Shown: positions 46,695-55,701, numbered from the stretch's first letter. The stretch: DNA of 64,000 nt from an uncultured Blautia sp. (GCA_934364795.1 CAKRMK010000012.1:19852-83851), one strand, 5' to 3'. Translations and numbers: made by a program. Notes: generated from the letters alone by a model not told the origin.

Positions 46695-47372
46695 TTATTT
46701 TTTTGTGTTTTTATACAAAAGTTGCTCCATTAAGTCTGCTATATATGCAGCAGCTTCTACAGGAGGCATTCCCTGTCTGCTTATATTTGAGACTACTGTA
46801 TAATCAGATTCAGACATCTGGGGTCTGGCGTTTACTGCCATGTATGCAGACATGCTTTCGCTGGTAAGAAGTCCGGGACGTTCCCCGATCAGAACACAGG
46901 TGAGAACCGCTCCCACAAGAGGTCCCACTGTTCTTGCCGTATTTACCCTGCAATACCGGACAAAAAAAGGAGTTCCCACTGTAATCCCACGGTATTCCAG
47001 TTCTGCACGCAGGGCAGGATACAAAGAGGGGAGATTTGCACCTATCGAGGGGGAGCACAATCCATCTCCAAAATAAATCTGTACCTGCGGATTTTTCATA
47101 CAGTTTTCACTGATTTTTTCTCTGGCATCTTCCTCCAGGATTCGTCCCCAGTCCGGTCTTGTAAGCATTTCATATTTGTTTTTGCATTTTGTCCTGACCT
47201 CAAAAACTCCCAGTTTTTTTACTGTTTCTTCCGAAACCTCCTCAAAAACAGCGTCTGAAGCCATTGCCTGCGCTTCCAGAAAATCAAGCATTGCGCCAGT
47301 TTTATATCTGCTTCCAGCGCGCCCTATCCCAATTCTGGCAGGAGTCATTCTTTTCAGTTTTTCTATGTCCAT
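46695..47372 (-). CDS. eutC: Ethanolamine ammonia-lyase, small subunit
   Basis: About 225 aa from the ATG at 47372 (GGGGTGAG 5 bases upstream). Motifs: TPARIGIGRAGSRYKTGAMLDFL, VQIYFGDGLCSPSIGANLPSLYPAL and VLIGERPGLLTSESMSAYMA. Together with EutB it forms the coenzyme B12-dependent lyase that splits ethanolamine to acetaldehyde and ammonia. It follows eutB by about 10 bases. Confidence 0.94.
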   Translation of the reverse strand: MDIEKLKRMTPARIGIGRAGSRYKTGAMLDFLEAQAMASDAVFEEVSEETVKKLGVFEVRTKCKNKYEMLTRPDWGRILEEDAREKISENCMKNPQVQIYFGDGLCSPSIGANLPSLYPALRAELEYRGITVGTPFFVRYCRVNTARTVGPLVGAVLTCVLIGERPGLLTSESMSAYMAVNARPQMSESDYTVVSNISRQGMPPVEAAAYIADLMEQLLYKNTKK

Positions 47373-47383
47373 TCTTCTCACCC

Positions 47384-48745
47384 CTATTCAAAAATCGATA
47401 CATCTCCGCAATGTTTTCCCGGATGTCCGTTTTCCCAGATTCCCATTTTTTCCAGCCAGATTGCAAACTCATTGATCGGTCTTTTTCCGGTCAGCTCCCT
47501 GAGGGCCGCAATATCATGAAATCCTGTGGACTGATACATCAGCATAACATCGTCCCCCTGTGGCAGTCCCATAAAATAATGGCATCCCGCAGCCGAAAGC
47601 ATTACAGCCAGATTTTCTATATCATTTTGCTGTACCGGCATATGGTTGGTGTAACACACATCGCAGCCCATAGGAAGCCCATGCAAATGTCCGCAGAATA
47701 CATCTTCCAGCCCTGCTCTTAGTAACTGGCTGGAATCATATAAATATTCCGGTCCCATAAATCCAACTACTGTATTTACCAGAAAGGGATCATAATGTCT
47801 GGCAAGCCCGTAACATCTGCACTCCATAGTCACCTGATCCCATCCATTATGACCACCGGAAGATAACTCGGAGGCCTGTCCGGTTTCAAAATACATTACA
47901 TTCTTCCCTTTTGCAGATCCCTCCTCCAGAAACATTTTCCATCCTTCATCCAGAATCTGTTTGCTGATTCCAAATGCCTCACATGATATCTGGCTGCCTG
48001 CAAGGGACTGAAAACAAAGGTCAGCCTTTCCTCCTGCTTTCATAGCTTCCATCTGGGTGGTGATGTGGGAAAGTACACAAATTTGCGTAGGAATCTCATA
48101 TTTATCCCGTATTTCACCTAAAAGTCTCCAGATATTTCTGGTAGAGTCCACAGTATCAATAGCCGGATTCAACCCAAGCACAGCATCTCCCACACCATAG
48201 CTTAATCCTTCCAGTACAGAAGCTCTGACTCCTCTTTCATCATCAGTTGGATGGTTGGGCTGAAGCCTGCTGGCAAGCACATTTTTCTCTCCGATTTTCG
48301 TATTACACCACGCTGTGATTTTCATTTTGTTTCCAGCATACATCAGGTCGAGATTTCCCATAATTTTGGCAACTGCAGCAATACACTCACTTGTAAGTCC
48401 TCTGGCACATTTTAGCATTTCATCACCAGAAGTTTTCTCATCAAGAAGCCATTCCCGAAGTTCCCCGATAGTCCAGTCTTTTACTTTTTCGTAAATAGTT
48501 TCGTCTATATCCTCCTGGATGATCTGTGTTACGAAATCTTTTTCGTATGGTACCGCCGGATGGTTACGGATATCCCTTATTTTCAGATTGCTTAATACCC
48601 GTTTTGCTGCAATTCGTTCCAGACCATTTTCTGCGCCGATTCCAGCCAGACTGTCCCCTGCCTTTTTTTCGTTTGCTTTTGCCATTACTTCACGGATATC
48701 TCTAAAAGTGTAATCGCTGTTTCCCGCTTTTGCTGTCAGTTCCAT
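47384..48745 (-). CDS. eutB: Ethanolamine ammonia-lyase, large subunit
   Basis: 453 aa, full length. Segments include FRDIREVMAKANEKKAGD at the start, LGLNPAIDTVDSTRNIWRLL, CFQSLAGSQ, YFETGQASELSSGGHNGWDQVT, and GLPQGDDVMLMYQSTGFHD near the end, all typical of the TIM-barrel catalytic subunit that binds adenosylcobalamin and ethanolamine. Confidence 0.95.
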   Translation of the reverse strand: MELTAKAGNSDYTFRDIREVMAKANEKKAGDSLAGIGAENGLERIAAKRVLSNLKIRDIRNHPAVPYEKDFVTQIIQEDIDETIYEKVKDWTIGELREWLLDEKTSGDEMLKCARGLTSECIAAVAKIMGNLDLMYAGNKMKITAWCNTKIGEKNVLASRLQPNHPTDDERGVRASVLEGLSYGVGDAVLGLNPAIDTVDSTRNIWRLLGEIRDKYEIPTQICVLSHITTQMEAMKAGGKADLCFQSLAGSQISCEAFGISKQILDEGWKMFLEEGSAKGKNVMYFETGQASELSSGGHNGWDQVTMECRCYGLARHYDPFLVNTVVGFMGPEYLYDSSQLLRAGLEDVFCGHLHGLPMGCDVCYTNHMPVQQNDIENLAVMLSAAGCHYFMGLPQGDDVMLMYQSTGFHDIAALRELTGKRPINEFAIWLEKMGIWENGHPGKHCGDVSIFE

Positions 48746-48760
48746 TTTTTGTCTCCTTCC

Positions 48761-50146
48761 CTAACCAAAGACCAGAGTTTTTATCACAACCTGAAGGGCA
48801 TTTCCTCTTCCTATGGGTTTTCCAACATCAATATAATCTCCGTCTGAACAATATATTTCATCTATACAGACCGGTGCCTGTCCGGGACCTTTTTTTCTTT
48901 TTAAAGCTTGTCCCAAAGCTTTTCCCAGATCTTTTTCCAGAATAACAGCCTGCAAGTTTTTCTCTTTTACCAATATTTCCGTAATGTGTTCTATATCTTC
49001 AAAGGAGGCCGAAACATCTCCTTCCATCCATATTGCAAAAGAGCCGTCAGTACTGGAAAACAGCTGTTTTTTTGCTTCTATTTCTTCTGAAATATGTGGA
49101 ATATCTTCCGGAGCCTTCCAGGGAATTGTAATCACAGGAAGATTTTTAAGTGGCAGACTTCTTCCCTGATAATCAATGGTACTTCCGGAAATTTCTACTG
49201 AATAGCTTCCTGCCCCAATAACCGTTGCACGGATGGTTTCTCTGGAACGAAACAGATTTTTTTTCATAAGATTGTGATTTCTGGCAATTGTTCTTCCTAG
49301 TATGTCTCCAAAATCACCATAGGCAAAACTGGTCTTACTGCAAAAGCAATCAGCCACACCGCCTGAAAAAGTAAGGATTTCCGGGATATAGCTGCCGGTA
49401 AGTCCGTGATTGGTTGTCATTTTTTCCAAAAGTGCTGTTTTTTCCTTAACTCCCAATACTTCTTCTAAAAGCTCACACATTCTGTAGCAAAGTTTTTCTA
49501 TTGTTTTTTCATCCGGCTGCACTCCGGTTTCCATGGAAAATCCCATGTCATCCAGAAGTATCTGCATTGATTTTTCTATCTTACATATTTTATTATTTTC
49601 CACACGTAAAAGGCGTCCACCTACATTCAGGCAGGCACAGTCTACTGCTTTTCCGTCCTGAAAAAGACAGATATTTGTTGTTCCACCTCCTATGTCTACA
49701 TTTGCCACAATTTTTCCGGTCTGCAAAGATATGAGATCTGCTCCTGCCCCTTTTCCTGCAAGCACAGATTCCAGATCAGGCCCTGCCTCCATAGAAACAA
49801 ATTCTCCGGAAATCCTGGAAAGCGCTTCCATAACACCTTTTGCATTTCTTTTTCGTGCGCTTTCTCCTGTAATGATCACAGCTCCTGTATGCACATTTTC
49901 CGGTAAAAATCCTGCAGTTTCATATTCTTTTTTTACAATCCGGGCAACTGCATTTCCATCAATTTCCTCATCACTGCTTAAAACTGTGTTCCATATTTTG
50001 CTCCGGTATATCACTTTTTTGTCTGTAATTTTTACATGGGGTGCTCTTCCATAACTGGCCTCTTCTTCCAGGTGAAGACTGCAAAATACAACCTGCGTTG
50101 TGGAAGTTCCCACATCAATTCCAATGCTTAGAAGTTCCTGTTCCAT
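48761..50146 (-). CDS. eutA: Ethanolamine ammonia-lyase reactivating factor EutA
   Basis: About 461 aa from the ATG at 50146 with AGGAGG ideally placed; a longer frame up to 50320 crosses the promoter and a repeat and is not real. Hsp70/actin-like ATPase motifs: LLSIGIDVGTSTTQVVF at the N-terminus, ANVDIGGGTTNICLF in the middle, TFSGGVADCF later. It exchanges damaged cobalamin in EutBC. First gene of the eutA-eutB-eutC operon. No shell, EutE, EutG or EutVW genes are in the window. Confidence 0.93.
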   Translation of the reverse strand: MEQELLSIGIDVGTSTTQVVFCSLHLEEEASYGRAPHVKITDKKVIYRSKIWNTVLSSDEEIDGNAVARIVKKEYETAGFLPENVHTGAVIITGESARKRNAKGVMEALSRISGEFVSMEAGPDLESVLAGKGAGADLISLQTGKIVANVDIGGGTTNICLFQDGKAVDCACLNVGGRLLRVENNKICKIEKSMQILLDDMGFSMETGVQPDEKTIEKLCYRMCELLEEVLGVKEKTALLEKMTTNHGLTGSYIPEILTFSGGVADCFCSKTSFAYGDFGDILGRTIARNHNLMKKNLFRSRETIRATVIGAGSYSVEISGSTIDYQGRSLPLKNLPVITIPWKAPEDIPHISEEIEAKKQLFSSTDGSFAIWMEGDVSASFEDIEHITEILVKEKNLQAVILEKDLGKALGQALKRKKGPGQAPVCIDEIYCSDGDYIDVGKPIGRGNALQVVIKTLVFG

Positions 50147-50170
50147 TTCATTTTCCTCCTGCACTGTACC

Positions 50171-50242
50171 AAAAAAGGCACTGCAGAAAACTGCAGCGCC
50201 TTTGCTGACCCACATTATAATATGGGGTCTGTGATATGTCAA
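50171..50242 (-). promoter_or_regulatory. Perfect sigma-A promoter and immediate terminator-like hairpin of the eut operon
   Basis: TTGACA (50237-50242), exactly 17 bases, TATAAT (50214-50219). Transcription should start near 50207. From 50203 the RNA folds into AAGGC-G-CTGCAG / CTGCAG-T-GCCTT with a 4-base loop, followed directly by TTTTTT (50171-50176) and, 12 bases later, the eutA ribosome site. A consensus promoter thus meets an intrinsic terminator within about 40 bases of the start. The loop does not fit the ANTAR target consensus of EutV. Confidence 0.8.
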
Positions 50243-50277
50243 GATATTGTCAGTTGCTTTATTTGGATTTTTGTGTC

Positions 50278-50318
50278 CCATCGCGGAGCGTGTTGTTGCG
50301 AACGGAGTGAACAGTAAC
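50278..50318 (-). repeat. Partial copy of the MITE (R1)
   Basis: On the minus strand this reads GTTACTGTTCACTCCGTTC, then CAACACGCTCCGCGATG, matching 2099-2139 with few changes. Only this end is present: no second terminal repeat and no target duplication were found, so it is a truncated or solo end. It lies 36 bases upstream of the eut -35 box. Confidence 0.7.
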
Positions 50319-50332
50319 ATCCAAACTAATTT

Positions 50333-50932
50333 TTATTTAATGCTGTTTTCCACAACTCCGGGGAGCACATCATAAATGGAGCAACCCATTTTTTTCTGGA
50401 AATATTCTTTTATTTCCAGTATCCTCTTCCACCGATCTAAAGTAGCAGGATGTACTCCATAGCGCAGGGTCACATCAACAAAGCGTTTTTCCAGAATGCA
50501 AAATCCACTTGGCAGTGCCAGTGAATCACACAGCTGCACCAGATAATCATAGTCATCATAAACTGCATTTTTTATGAATTGTTCCATAAAATGATAATCT
50601 TCTTCGGTGACATCAAATCTGCCAATGGATGTGTGGATATCCTGGAGCATAAATGCATGAGAAATACAGATCTGTGCATTTTTTTCCCAGCCCCGCTTTA
50701 TACAGTAGCGGTACCCATCAATGAGATGACGCTCGGATGTCACACCCGGATAACGTCCAATATCGTGAAGCAGTCCATAAATGTATGCTTTCTCCGGATC
50801 AAGGTCTGTACAATGAAGCGCTATGTTCTGGCAGGCTTCTGCCACATAGCGAGAATGCTCCACCCAGACCCCGGGGTTGGATTTATATGCATCCTGCAAT
50901 GCCTTTTCTGCGATTTTACGATCTGGTTCCAT
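50333..50932 (-). CDS. HD domain-containing phosphohydrolase
   Basis: 199 aa. HD superfamily metal motif: His in EHSRYVAEACQNIA, then GLLHDIGRYPG (the HD pair, about residues 54-55), and a later His in ISHAFM. Small stand-alone HD proteins hydrolyse nucleotides or cyclic dinucleotides; the substrate is unknown. It precedes the eut promoter in the same direction; the hairpin at 50173-50203 would also end its transcript. Confidence 0.85.
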   Translation of the reverse strand: MEPDRKIAEKALQDAYKSNPGVWVEHSRYVAEACQNIALHCTDLDPEKAYIYGLLHDIGRYPGVTSERHLIDGYRYCIKRGWEKNAQICISHAFMLQDIHTSIGRFDVTEEDYHFMEQFIKNAVYDDYDYLVQLCDSLALPSGFCILEKRFVDVTLRYGVHPATLDRWKRILEIKEYFQKKMGCSIYDVLPGVVENSIK

Positions 50933-51262
50933 ACAATTTCTGCTCCTTTCGTTTATATTATAAAAATAATATCTTATGAAAATTCATAAGACATTGTACT
51001 TCAACAATATAATAAATACCTCTTTTATTTTTGAAAGGTAGGGATTTCTTTATGAGAGGTAGGGAAGATGAAAATGCAGCTATCGCTGCTCCCCTGTTTT
51101 TTCTTCTTCCCGGATATCATTATACTGTTTTTTATATTCGTAAACTACATTTTTTCTGCCATTATGTATTAAAATCCTGCCAATTAATCTATAGTATATT
51201 TTGAAAAAGCTTTCTGCAAAATATACTGTAAAGTGGGGCGTGCAGATTGTAGGAATAATTTT
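50933..51262. other. Intergenic region with a deleted copy of repeat R2
   Basis: No convincing gene. A plus-strand frame from 51051 lacks a ribosome site and homology. From 51196 to 51262 the words TTTGAAAAAGCTTTCTGCAAAATA and CTGTAAAGTGGGGCGTGCAG match the two ends of repeat R2 (12441, 58227) with the middle deleted. The repeat lies directly against the stop of the AraC gene. Confidence 0.55.
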
Positions 51263-52168
51263 TTAAACACTTTCCAAACTTTTTCTGTACTCCACTGGCG
51301 TACATTTCATATATTCCCGAAACACTTTTCCAAAATAACTGCTGCTTCCCAAACCGCACGCATGGCTGATCTCCGTAACCGAAGCCCTGGTTTCTCCAAG
51401 CATCTGACATGCCATCTGCAAACGGTAATTCTGAATATACTGCATAGGTGTCATATGAAGGCAGTCCTGAAAAATCCTGAAACATTCACGCTCGCTTAAA
51501 TATGCAGAAGCTGCCACTTCTGAAACCGAAATCTTTTCTCCATAATGCTGATGAATATAAATCATCAGATCTTTTATTTTATCATTATTTTTTCGCGGTT
51601 TGGATGGCATCAGCAAAAGCTCTCCGGACTGCTCAAATATCTTAAGCCAGATTTCTGACAATGCCGCCCGTAAATGCACCTCATAACCATATTCTTTTTC
51701 AGAAATATCAAATGCCCCACGTATTTTTCCCAGAATTTCTTCATGGACTTTATTCCCTGGATATAAAGAAATCATTTCCACCTGTGGTGCCAGAACCAGC
51801 GGGAGCACATATTTTTCTTCAATTCTGCTGCCATGGCCGCCTGAAATCAGTGAATAGTCAAAAATATGACAAAACTCCACATTCTCTTCTTTTACTGAAA
51901 TCCCTCTGGAACAGTGTAAAATATTGGAGTTTAATAAGCCACCACTTCCTGCTGGAAAAGAAATTTTCCCTCCTGGAAGAGTATACTCTATTTCTCCACT
52001 TTCTACATAAAAAAGCTCCACTGCCTTATGCCAGTGCCAGGGAACAAAATGATCTATATATTTATCTAACTCGGCACGGGATGCAATATATGGAAAATCC
52101 GGCCAGAAATCTGGAAGCAGCTCTTCCTGGCTTCCGGTATGAAATAAAATCTGCTCTATTTTTTTCAT
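51263..52168 (-). CDS. AraC family regulator with cupin sensor domain (first)
   Basis: About 301 aa from the ATG at 52168. N-terminal cupin: PWHWHKAVELFYVESGEIEYTLPGGKISFPAGSGGLLNSNILH. C-terminal double helix-turn-helix: ISVSEVAASAYLSERECFRIFQDCLHMTPMQYI and SVTEISHACGLGSSSYFGKVFREYMKCTP. A TTG 24 bases upstream is possible; neither has a well-placed ribosome site, and the GCGTGTTTGAAAA end-word of repeat R2 lies at 52181-52204, inside the putative leader. It probably controls the HAD/MFS pair next to it. Confidence 0.85.
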   Translation of the reverse strand: MKKIEQILFHTGSQEELLPDFWPDFPYIASRAELDKYIDHFVPWHWHKAVELFYVESGEIEYTLPGGKISFPAGSGGLLNSNILHCSRGISVKEENVEFCHIFDYSLISGGHGSRIEEKYVLPLVLAPQVEMISLYPGNKVHEEILGKIRGAFDISEKEYGYEVHLRAALSEIWLKIFEQSGELLLMPSKPRKNNDKIKDLMIYIHQHYGEKISVSEVAASAYLSERECFRIFQDCLHMTPMQYIQNYRLQMACQMLGETRASVTEISHACGLGSSSYFGKVFREYMKCTPVEYRKSLESV

Positions 52169-52254
52169 TCTCCGATTAATAACCCTTTTCAAACACGCTC
52201 TAGTCTTTTTCTCTTATTGTAAAATACCTTTCTCTCCCCGTCAATCACAACAAG

Positions 52255-52300
52255 AAAGAAACCGGCTCTACTTTCTGAAACAGTAAAACCGGTTTGAAAA
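52255..52300 (-). terminator. Terminator after the HAD phosphatase gene
   Basis: AAACCGG and CCGGTTT pair around a 23-base loop, followed on the minus strand by CTTTCTTG. A moderate terminator 20 bases beyond the stop. Confidence 0.55.
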
Positions 52301-52319
52301 ATCTTCTGTAATGTATCAC

Positions 52320-53129
52320 TTATATTTTAATCCAATTCTTCATAGCGTAAGCAATTCCGTCCTGATTATTGGACAGTGTAATTTTATCCGCACACATCTT
52401 GACTGCCTCTTCTGCATTTTCCATAGCCACTCCACATCCGGCTTCCTCAAGCATTGGAATATCATTTTCTGAATCTCCAAATGCTGCTGTGTCACACAGA
52501 TTCACGCCAAGATAAGTACAAACATCTGTCAGACCTTTTCCTTTATTTATCTGGGATGGGATAATTTCCAGATAAAATGCCGCAGTTCTTACCACAGTCA
52601 GCTCCTGATCCAGATACTCCGCGATCTGCTGCTGGACTTTTAAAATTTGCTTTGGATACACAGCAAGAAGCAGTTTGATTGGGGAAAAGTTTAGAAAATC
52701 AGCAAGGTTTTCCACCTCTGTACACTGCATATTATTGTTTTTACACTCATAATCCACTTTATATCCACCGGCATCAGTCACATAAAACTGTATGCCATCA
52801 TCCAGGATCACAGTTACTGGCAATGTTTCCAGAAAACGCAGCAGTTCTTTTGTTTTCTCTTTTTCCATATGGATTTCAGAAAGCACCGTTTCACTGGAGG
52901 CTTCTACAATCCTGCCACCATTGTACGCCATCAGAATTCCTCCATGCGCTTTCATATTCAGGCACTCTGCCGCCTGATAAAGTCCAGGCGTTGGTCTTGC
53001 TGATGCCAGTACCAGGCGCACTCCTTTTTCCTGTGCTTCAAGAAGTGCTTTTCTGGTTGCTTCTGTAATCTTTTTCTGATCATTGGTCAGGGTTCCATCT
53101 ATATCAAGTGCAATTACTTTCACATTCAT
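52320..53129 (-). CDS. Cof-type HAD phosphatase
   Basis: About 269 aa from the ATG at 53129 (AGAGGTGG upstream). HAD motifs: ALDIDGTLTND (nucleophile Asp), VLASARPTPG (motif II), K in NKGKGLTDVC, and FGDSENDIPML (motif IV). The IIB cap domain identifies a Cof/YidA-like sugar-phosphate phosphatase. It directly follows the MFS gene (overlapping ends), suggesting that it acts on the imported compound or a derivative. Confidence 0.92.
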   Translation of the reverse strand: MNVKVIALDIDGTLTNDQKKITEATRKALLEAQEKGVRLVLASARPTPGLYQAAECLNMKAHGGILMAYNGGRIVEASSETVLSEIHMEKEKTKELLRFLETLPVTVILDDGIQFYVTDAGGYKVDYECKNNNMQCTEVENLADFLNFSPIKLLLAVYPKQILKVQQQIAEYLDQELTVVRTAAFYLEIIPSQINKGKGLTDVCTYLGVNLCDTAAFGDSENDIPMLEEAGCGVAMENAEEAVKMCADKITLSNNQDGIAYAMKNWIKI

Positions 53130-53149
53130 TTTAATCCACCTCTCTTTTT

Positions 53150-54307
53150 TCAAATATGTTCCAGCATCTCATGCATCACAACCATCAGCACCAGAATTAC
53201 CAGCAGATATACCGGCAATAACGCAACTGTAATATAATTTGCCATCAGTCCGAAAAGAGGCGGCATCAGACAGGTTCCGGTATAGGCACTTGCCATCTGA
53301 ACCCCAATGATCGCCTGTGATTTATCTGCCCCGAAATGTGCCGGGGTGGAATGGATAATACAAGGATAAATTGGCGCACAGCCAAGACCGATAATAATAA
53401 AGCCTACCAGAGACATATTCTGTCCAAGTGGCAAGAGCATAATCACAATTCCAACTCCGATTAATGCCTGCCCCAGACGGATCATCTGTGTATCGTTCAT
53501 TTTCATGGTAATAAATCCACTGACTGCCCTTCCAATGGTAATTCCAATAAAAAACAGGCTGGCAAATTTCGCTGCCACATCCGCCGGAACCCCTTTATAA
53601 AGAGTGAGATAACTGCTGGCCCATAATCCTGTGGTCTGTTCCACCGCACAATAGCAGAAAAAACAAATCATAACCTGCTTCACGCCACGGATCTGAAAAA
53701 TTTCCTTTAGCGAAAGTGCTTTTGCAGAAGTTTCCGGATCATTTTTATCTTTCACCTGTGGACGTTCTTTCCATAATGGAAGACTGAATACCAGAATCAA
53801 AGTAAGCACTACCTGTAAAATCCCGATCACACGGTATCCCAGATTCCAGCTGTTCCACCCGGTTATTGCATATCCCATAACATAGGGACCCACAGAAGCT
53901 CCAACTCCCCACATACAGTGCAGCCAGCTCATATGGCGGCTTTCATAATGAAGTGCCACGTAATTATTCAAAGAGGCATCCACGCTTCCGGCACCGAGGC
54001 CATAAGGAATTGCCCAAAGGCACAGCATCCAAAAAGAGGTACAGGTGGAAAATCCAAACAGTGCCACAGCTGTCATCCCCACACTGATTGCTGTTACTTT
54101 ACCAGTTCCAAGTTTCCTTGTCAAACGGTCACTTTGCAGGCTGGAAACAATGGTTCCAAGTGCAATGATCATGGAAATCGCCCCTGCATAGGAGACTGGT
54201 ACCCGAAGCTGGGGATACATAGTTGGCCAGGCAGACCCCAGCAATGCGTCCGGAAGTCCCAGACTGATAAAGGACAAATAAATAATGGCTAATAGTAACT
54301 GAAACAT
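53150..54307 (-). CDS. MFS transporter
   Basis: About 385 aa from the ATG at 54307 (GGAGG upstream), with 12 predicted helices. The first helix contains LSFISLGLPDALLGSAWPTMY, a pattern seen in FucP/Bsc6-like sugar MFS proteins, and RLTRKLGTGKV is the helix 2-3 loop. It is transcribed divergently from an AraC regulator 178 bases away and is followed by a HAD sugar phosphatase. A carbohydrate substrate is likely but not proven. Confidence 0.87.
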   Translation of the reverse strand: MFQLLLAIIYLSFISLGLPDALLGSAWPTMYPQLRVPVSYAGAISMIIALGTIVSSLQSDRLTRKLGTGKVTAISVGMTAVALFGFSTCTSFWMLCLWAIPYGLGAGSVDASLNNYVALHYESRHMSWLHCMWGVGASVGPYVMGYAITGWNSWNLGYRVIGILQVVLTLILVFSLPLWKERPQVKDKNDPETSAKALSLKEIFQIRGVKQVMICFFCYCAVEQTTGLWASSYLTLYKGVPADVAAKFASLFFIGITIGRAVSGFITMKMNDTQMIRLGQALIGVGIVIMLLPLGQNMSLVGFIIIGLGCAPIYPCIIHSTPAHFGADKSQAIIGVQMASAYTGTCLMPPLFGLMANYITVALLPVYLLVILVLMVVMHEMLEHI

Positions 54308-54485
54308 TTTTATTTCCTCCGTTTCATTTTTCGTTTTTTTCAAAAGAGGTTACTTTATATTTATATAATAGCGTCAAAATTCTCTTGATTCAATTTCATA
54401 CTCGCCATATAATATAACAAAACCGACTTAATCTTGAAATATTTGTTGGAAGCCAAAAAATGTTTCTTACCAAAAAGGAGAAAAA

Positions 54486-55379
54486 ATGTCCCTGCAAAAA
54501 TGTGGTTTAAACATGAATTCAGATTTAAAAGAATTACAGCCTCACGGTACACTGGATTTTCCCTGCGCCGGTTATGAGGAAACCTATACAGATAGAATTT
54601 CAGATGAAATCCCCTGGCACTGGCATGAAGAACTGGAAATTATTTATTTAAAAAAAGGAAGCCTGAAGCTTCAGGTTCCCTCAAAAGAATACATTATGAA
54701 TGCAGGCGAACTGGCAGTGATCAATACCAATGTACTCCACTACGCCACCGCCATGCCTTATTGTGAGCTTCAATCTCTGGTATTTTCCCATCTGCTGCTT
54801 ACCGGAAATAATACCTCCGTTTTTTTCCAGAAATACATGCAGCCTTTAATGTCCTGTCCGGACTTTGTCCTTTTAACCGGACTTTCCAGGAAAATGATCA
54901 CACATTTTAAAACTGCTTTTCATGCACTTTCCACAGATTCTCCAGGCTATGAATTTATCGTGCGGGAACGCCTTTCACAGATTATGCTGTACTGTTATCA
55001 GAAATTTAAAGAGCATTTTACCCTTTCAGAAAAAAATATTAGTCCAGATACTGTGCGTATTGAAAAAATGTTTCATTTTATACAGTCCCATTATTCGGAT
55101 AGTATTAATTTGACAGATATTGCCAGGGCAGCTGATATCGGAGAGAGGGAATGTCTCCGATGTTTCAAGCGTACCATCGGAGACTCCCCCATCCAATACC
55201 TGTTAAAGTACCGTCTTATGCAAAGTGCTTCCATGCTGCAGAATTCCACTGCTGATATTTCTGAAATCGCCACAGCCTGTGGCTTTGACTATTCCAGCTA
55301 CTATTCCAAACAGTTTCGGAGATTTTATCAGTGTTCTCCTAAAGAGTATCGTGCCGCGCATTTAGAACAAAACTATTGA
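54486..55379 (+). CDS. AraC family regulator with cupin sensor domain (second)
   Basis: 297 aa. N-terminal cupin (IPWHWHEELEIIYLKKGSLKLQVPSKEY...AVINTNVLHYA) and C-terminal double helix-turn-helix (INLTDIARAADIGERECLRCFKRTIGDSPIQYL; ADISEIATACGFDYSSYYSKQFRRFYQCSPKEY). AAGGAG precedes the ATG. Divergent from the MFS-HAD operon, so it is the best candidate for its direct regulator. It resembles the first AraC protein at 51263 in domain plan and wording (ERECxRxF), consistent with a duplication. Confidence 0.9.
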   Translation: MSLQKCGLNMNSDLKELQPHGTLDFPCAGYEETYTDRISDEIPWHWHEELEIIYLKKGSLKLQVPSKEYIMNAGELAVINTNVLHYATAMPYCELQSLVFSHLLLTGNNTSVFFQKYMQPLMSCPDFVLLTGLSRKMITHFKTAFHALSTDSPGYEFIVRERLSQIMLYCYQKFKEHFTLSEKNISPDTVRIEKMFHFIQSHYSDSINLTDIARAADIGERECLRCFKRTIGDSPIQYLLKYRLMQSASMLQNSTADISEIATACGFDYSSYYSKQFRRFYQCSPKEYRAAHLEQNY

Positions 55380-55391
55380 TACCTTAACTTT

Positions 55392-55646
55392 TTATTCCAC
55401 ACGAATGGAAAACATCTTCGCCTTTTCCCCATCAGCCAGTTCCGTATCCGCTGAATATGTAGTTGCAGTTACGATTTTTCCATTTTTCTTTTTCATACGG
55501 TACTGGAGTTTCTTTCCATTTTCGTAAAACTCTGATACAAACCGCTCCCGATCCTCCTCATATACCAGCTCAATGAAAAAGCCTTCCGAAGCTTTCATCA
55601 GCTCTTCAAAAGAGTATCCAAGGGCTGTAAGCGCAAAACCGGACAC
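55392..55646 (-). pseudogene. PAS-domain fragment downstream of a c-di-GMP riboswitch
   Basis: 84 codons from a GTG with no ribosome site. The translation is a PAS fold tail (GYSFEELMKASEGFFIELVYEEDRERFVSEFYENG, then a PAC-like strand pair YRMKKKNGKIVTATTYS). It begins mid-domain right at the riboswitch terminator and ends without any output domain. It is most simply the remnant of a larger signalling protein, perhaps a diguanylate cyclase, after an internal deletion; the lost domain cannot be known from here. Confidence 0.6.
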
Positions 55647-55650
55647 ACAA

Positions 55651-55690
55651 TAAAAGAGATACTATAGATCAAAACCTATAGTATCCCTCT
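55651..55690 (-). terminator. Expression-platform terminator of the c-di-GMP riboswitch
   Basis: GATACTATAG and CTATAGTATC form a perfect 10-bp stem around an 8-base loop, followed on the minus strand by TCTTTTATT. It lies 15 bases after the aptamer. Confidence 0.75.
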
Positions 55691-55701
55691 GCGTTTACTT
55701 A

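Noticed and set aside
50171-50207. ANTAR (EutV) target RNA in the eut leader
   Set aside because: Only one hairpin is present and its tetraloop lacks the conserved A and G of the ANTAR hexaloop; no EutVW genes are nearby.
48761-50320. The eutA frame extended to 50320
   Set aside because: The extra 58 codons cross the perfect promoter, the hairpin and a MITE end; the ATG at 50146 has an ideal ribosome site.
51051-51190. Possible small plus-strand gene near 51051
   Set aside because: GAAAGG is too far from the ATG, the codon use is unlike neighbours, and it runs into repeat R2.
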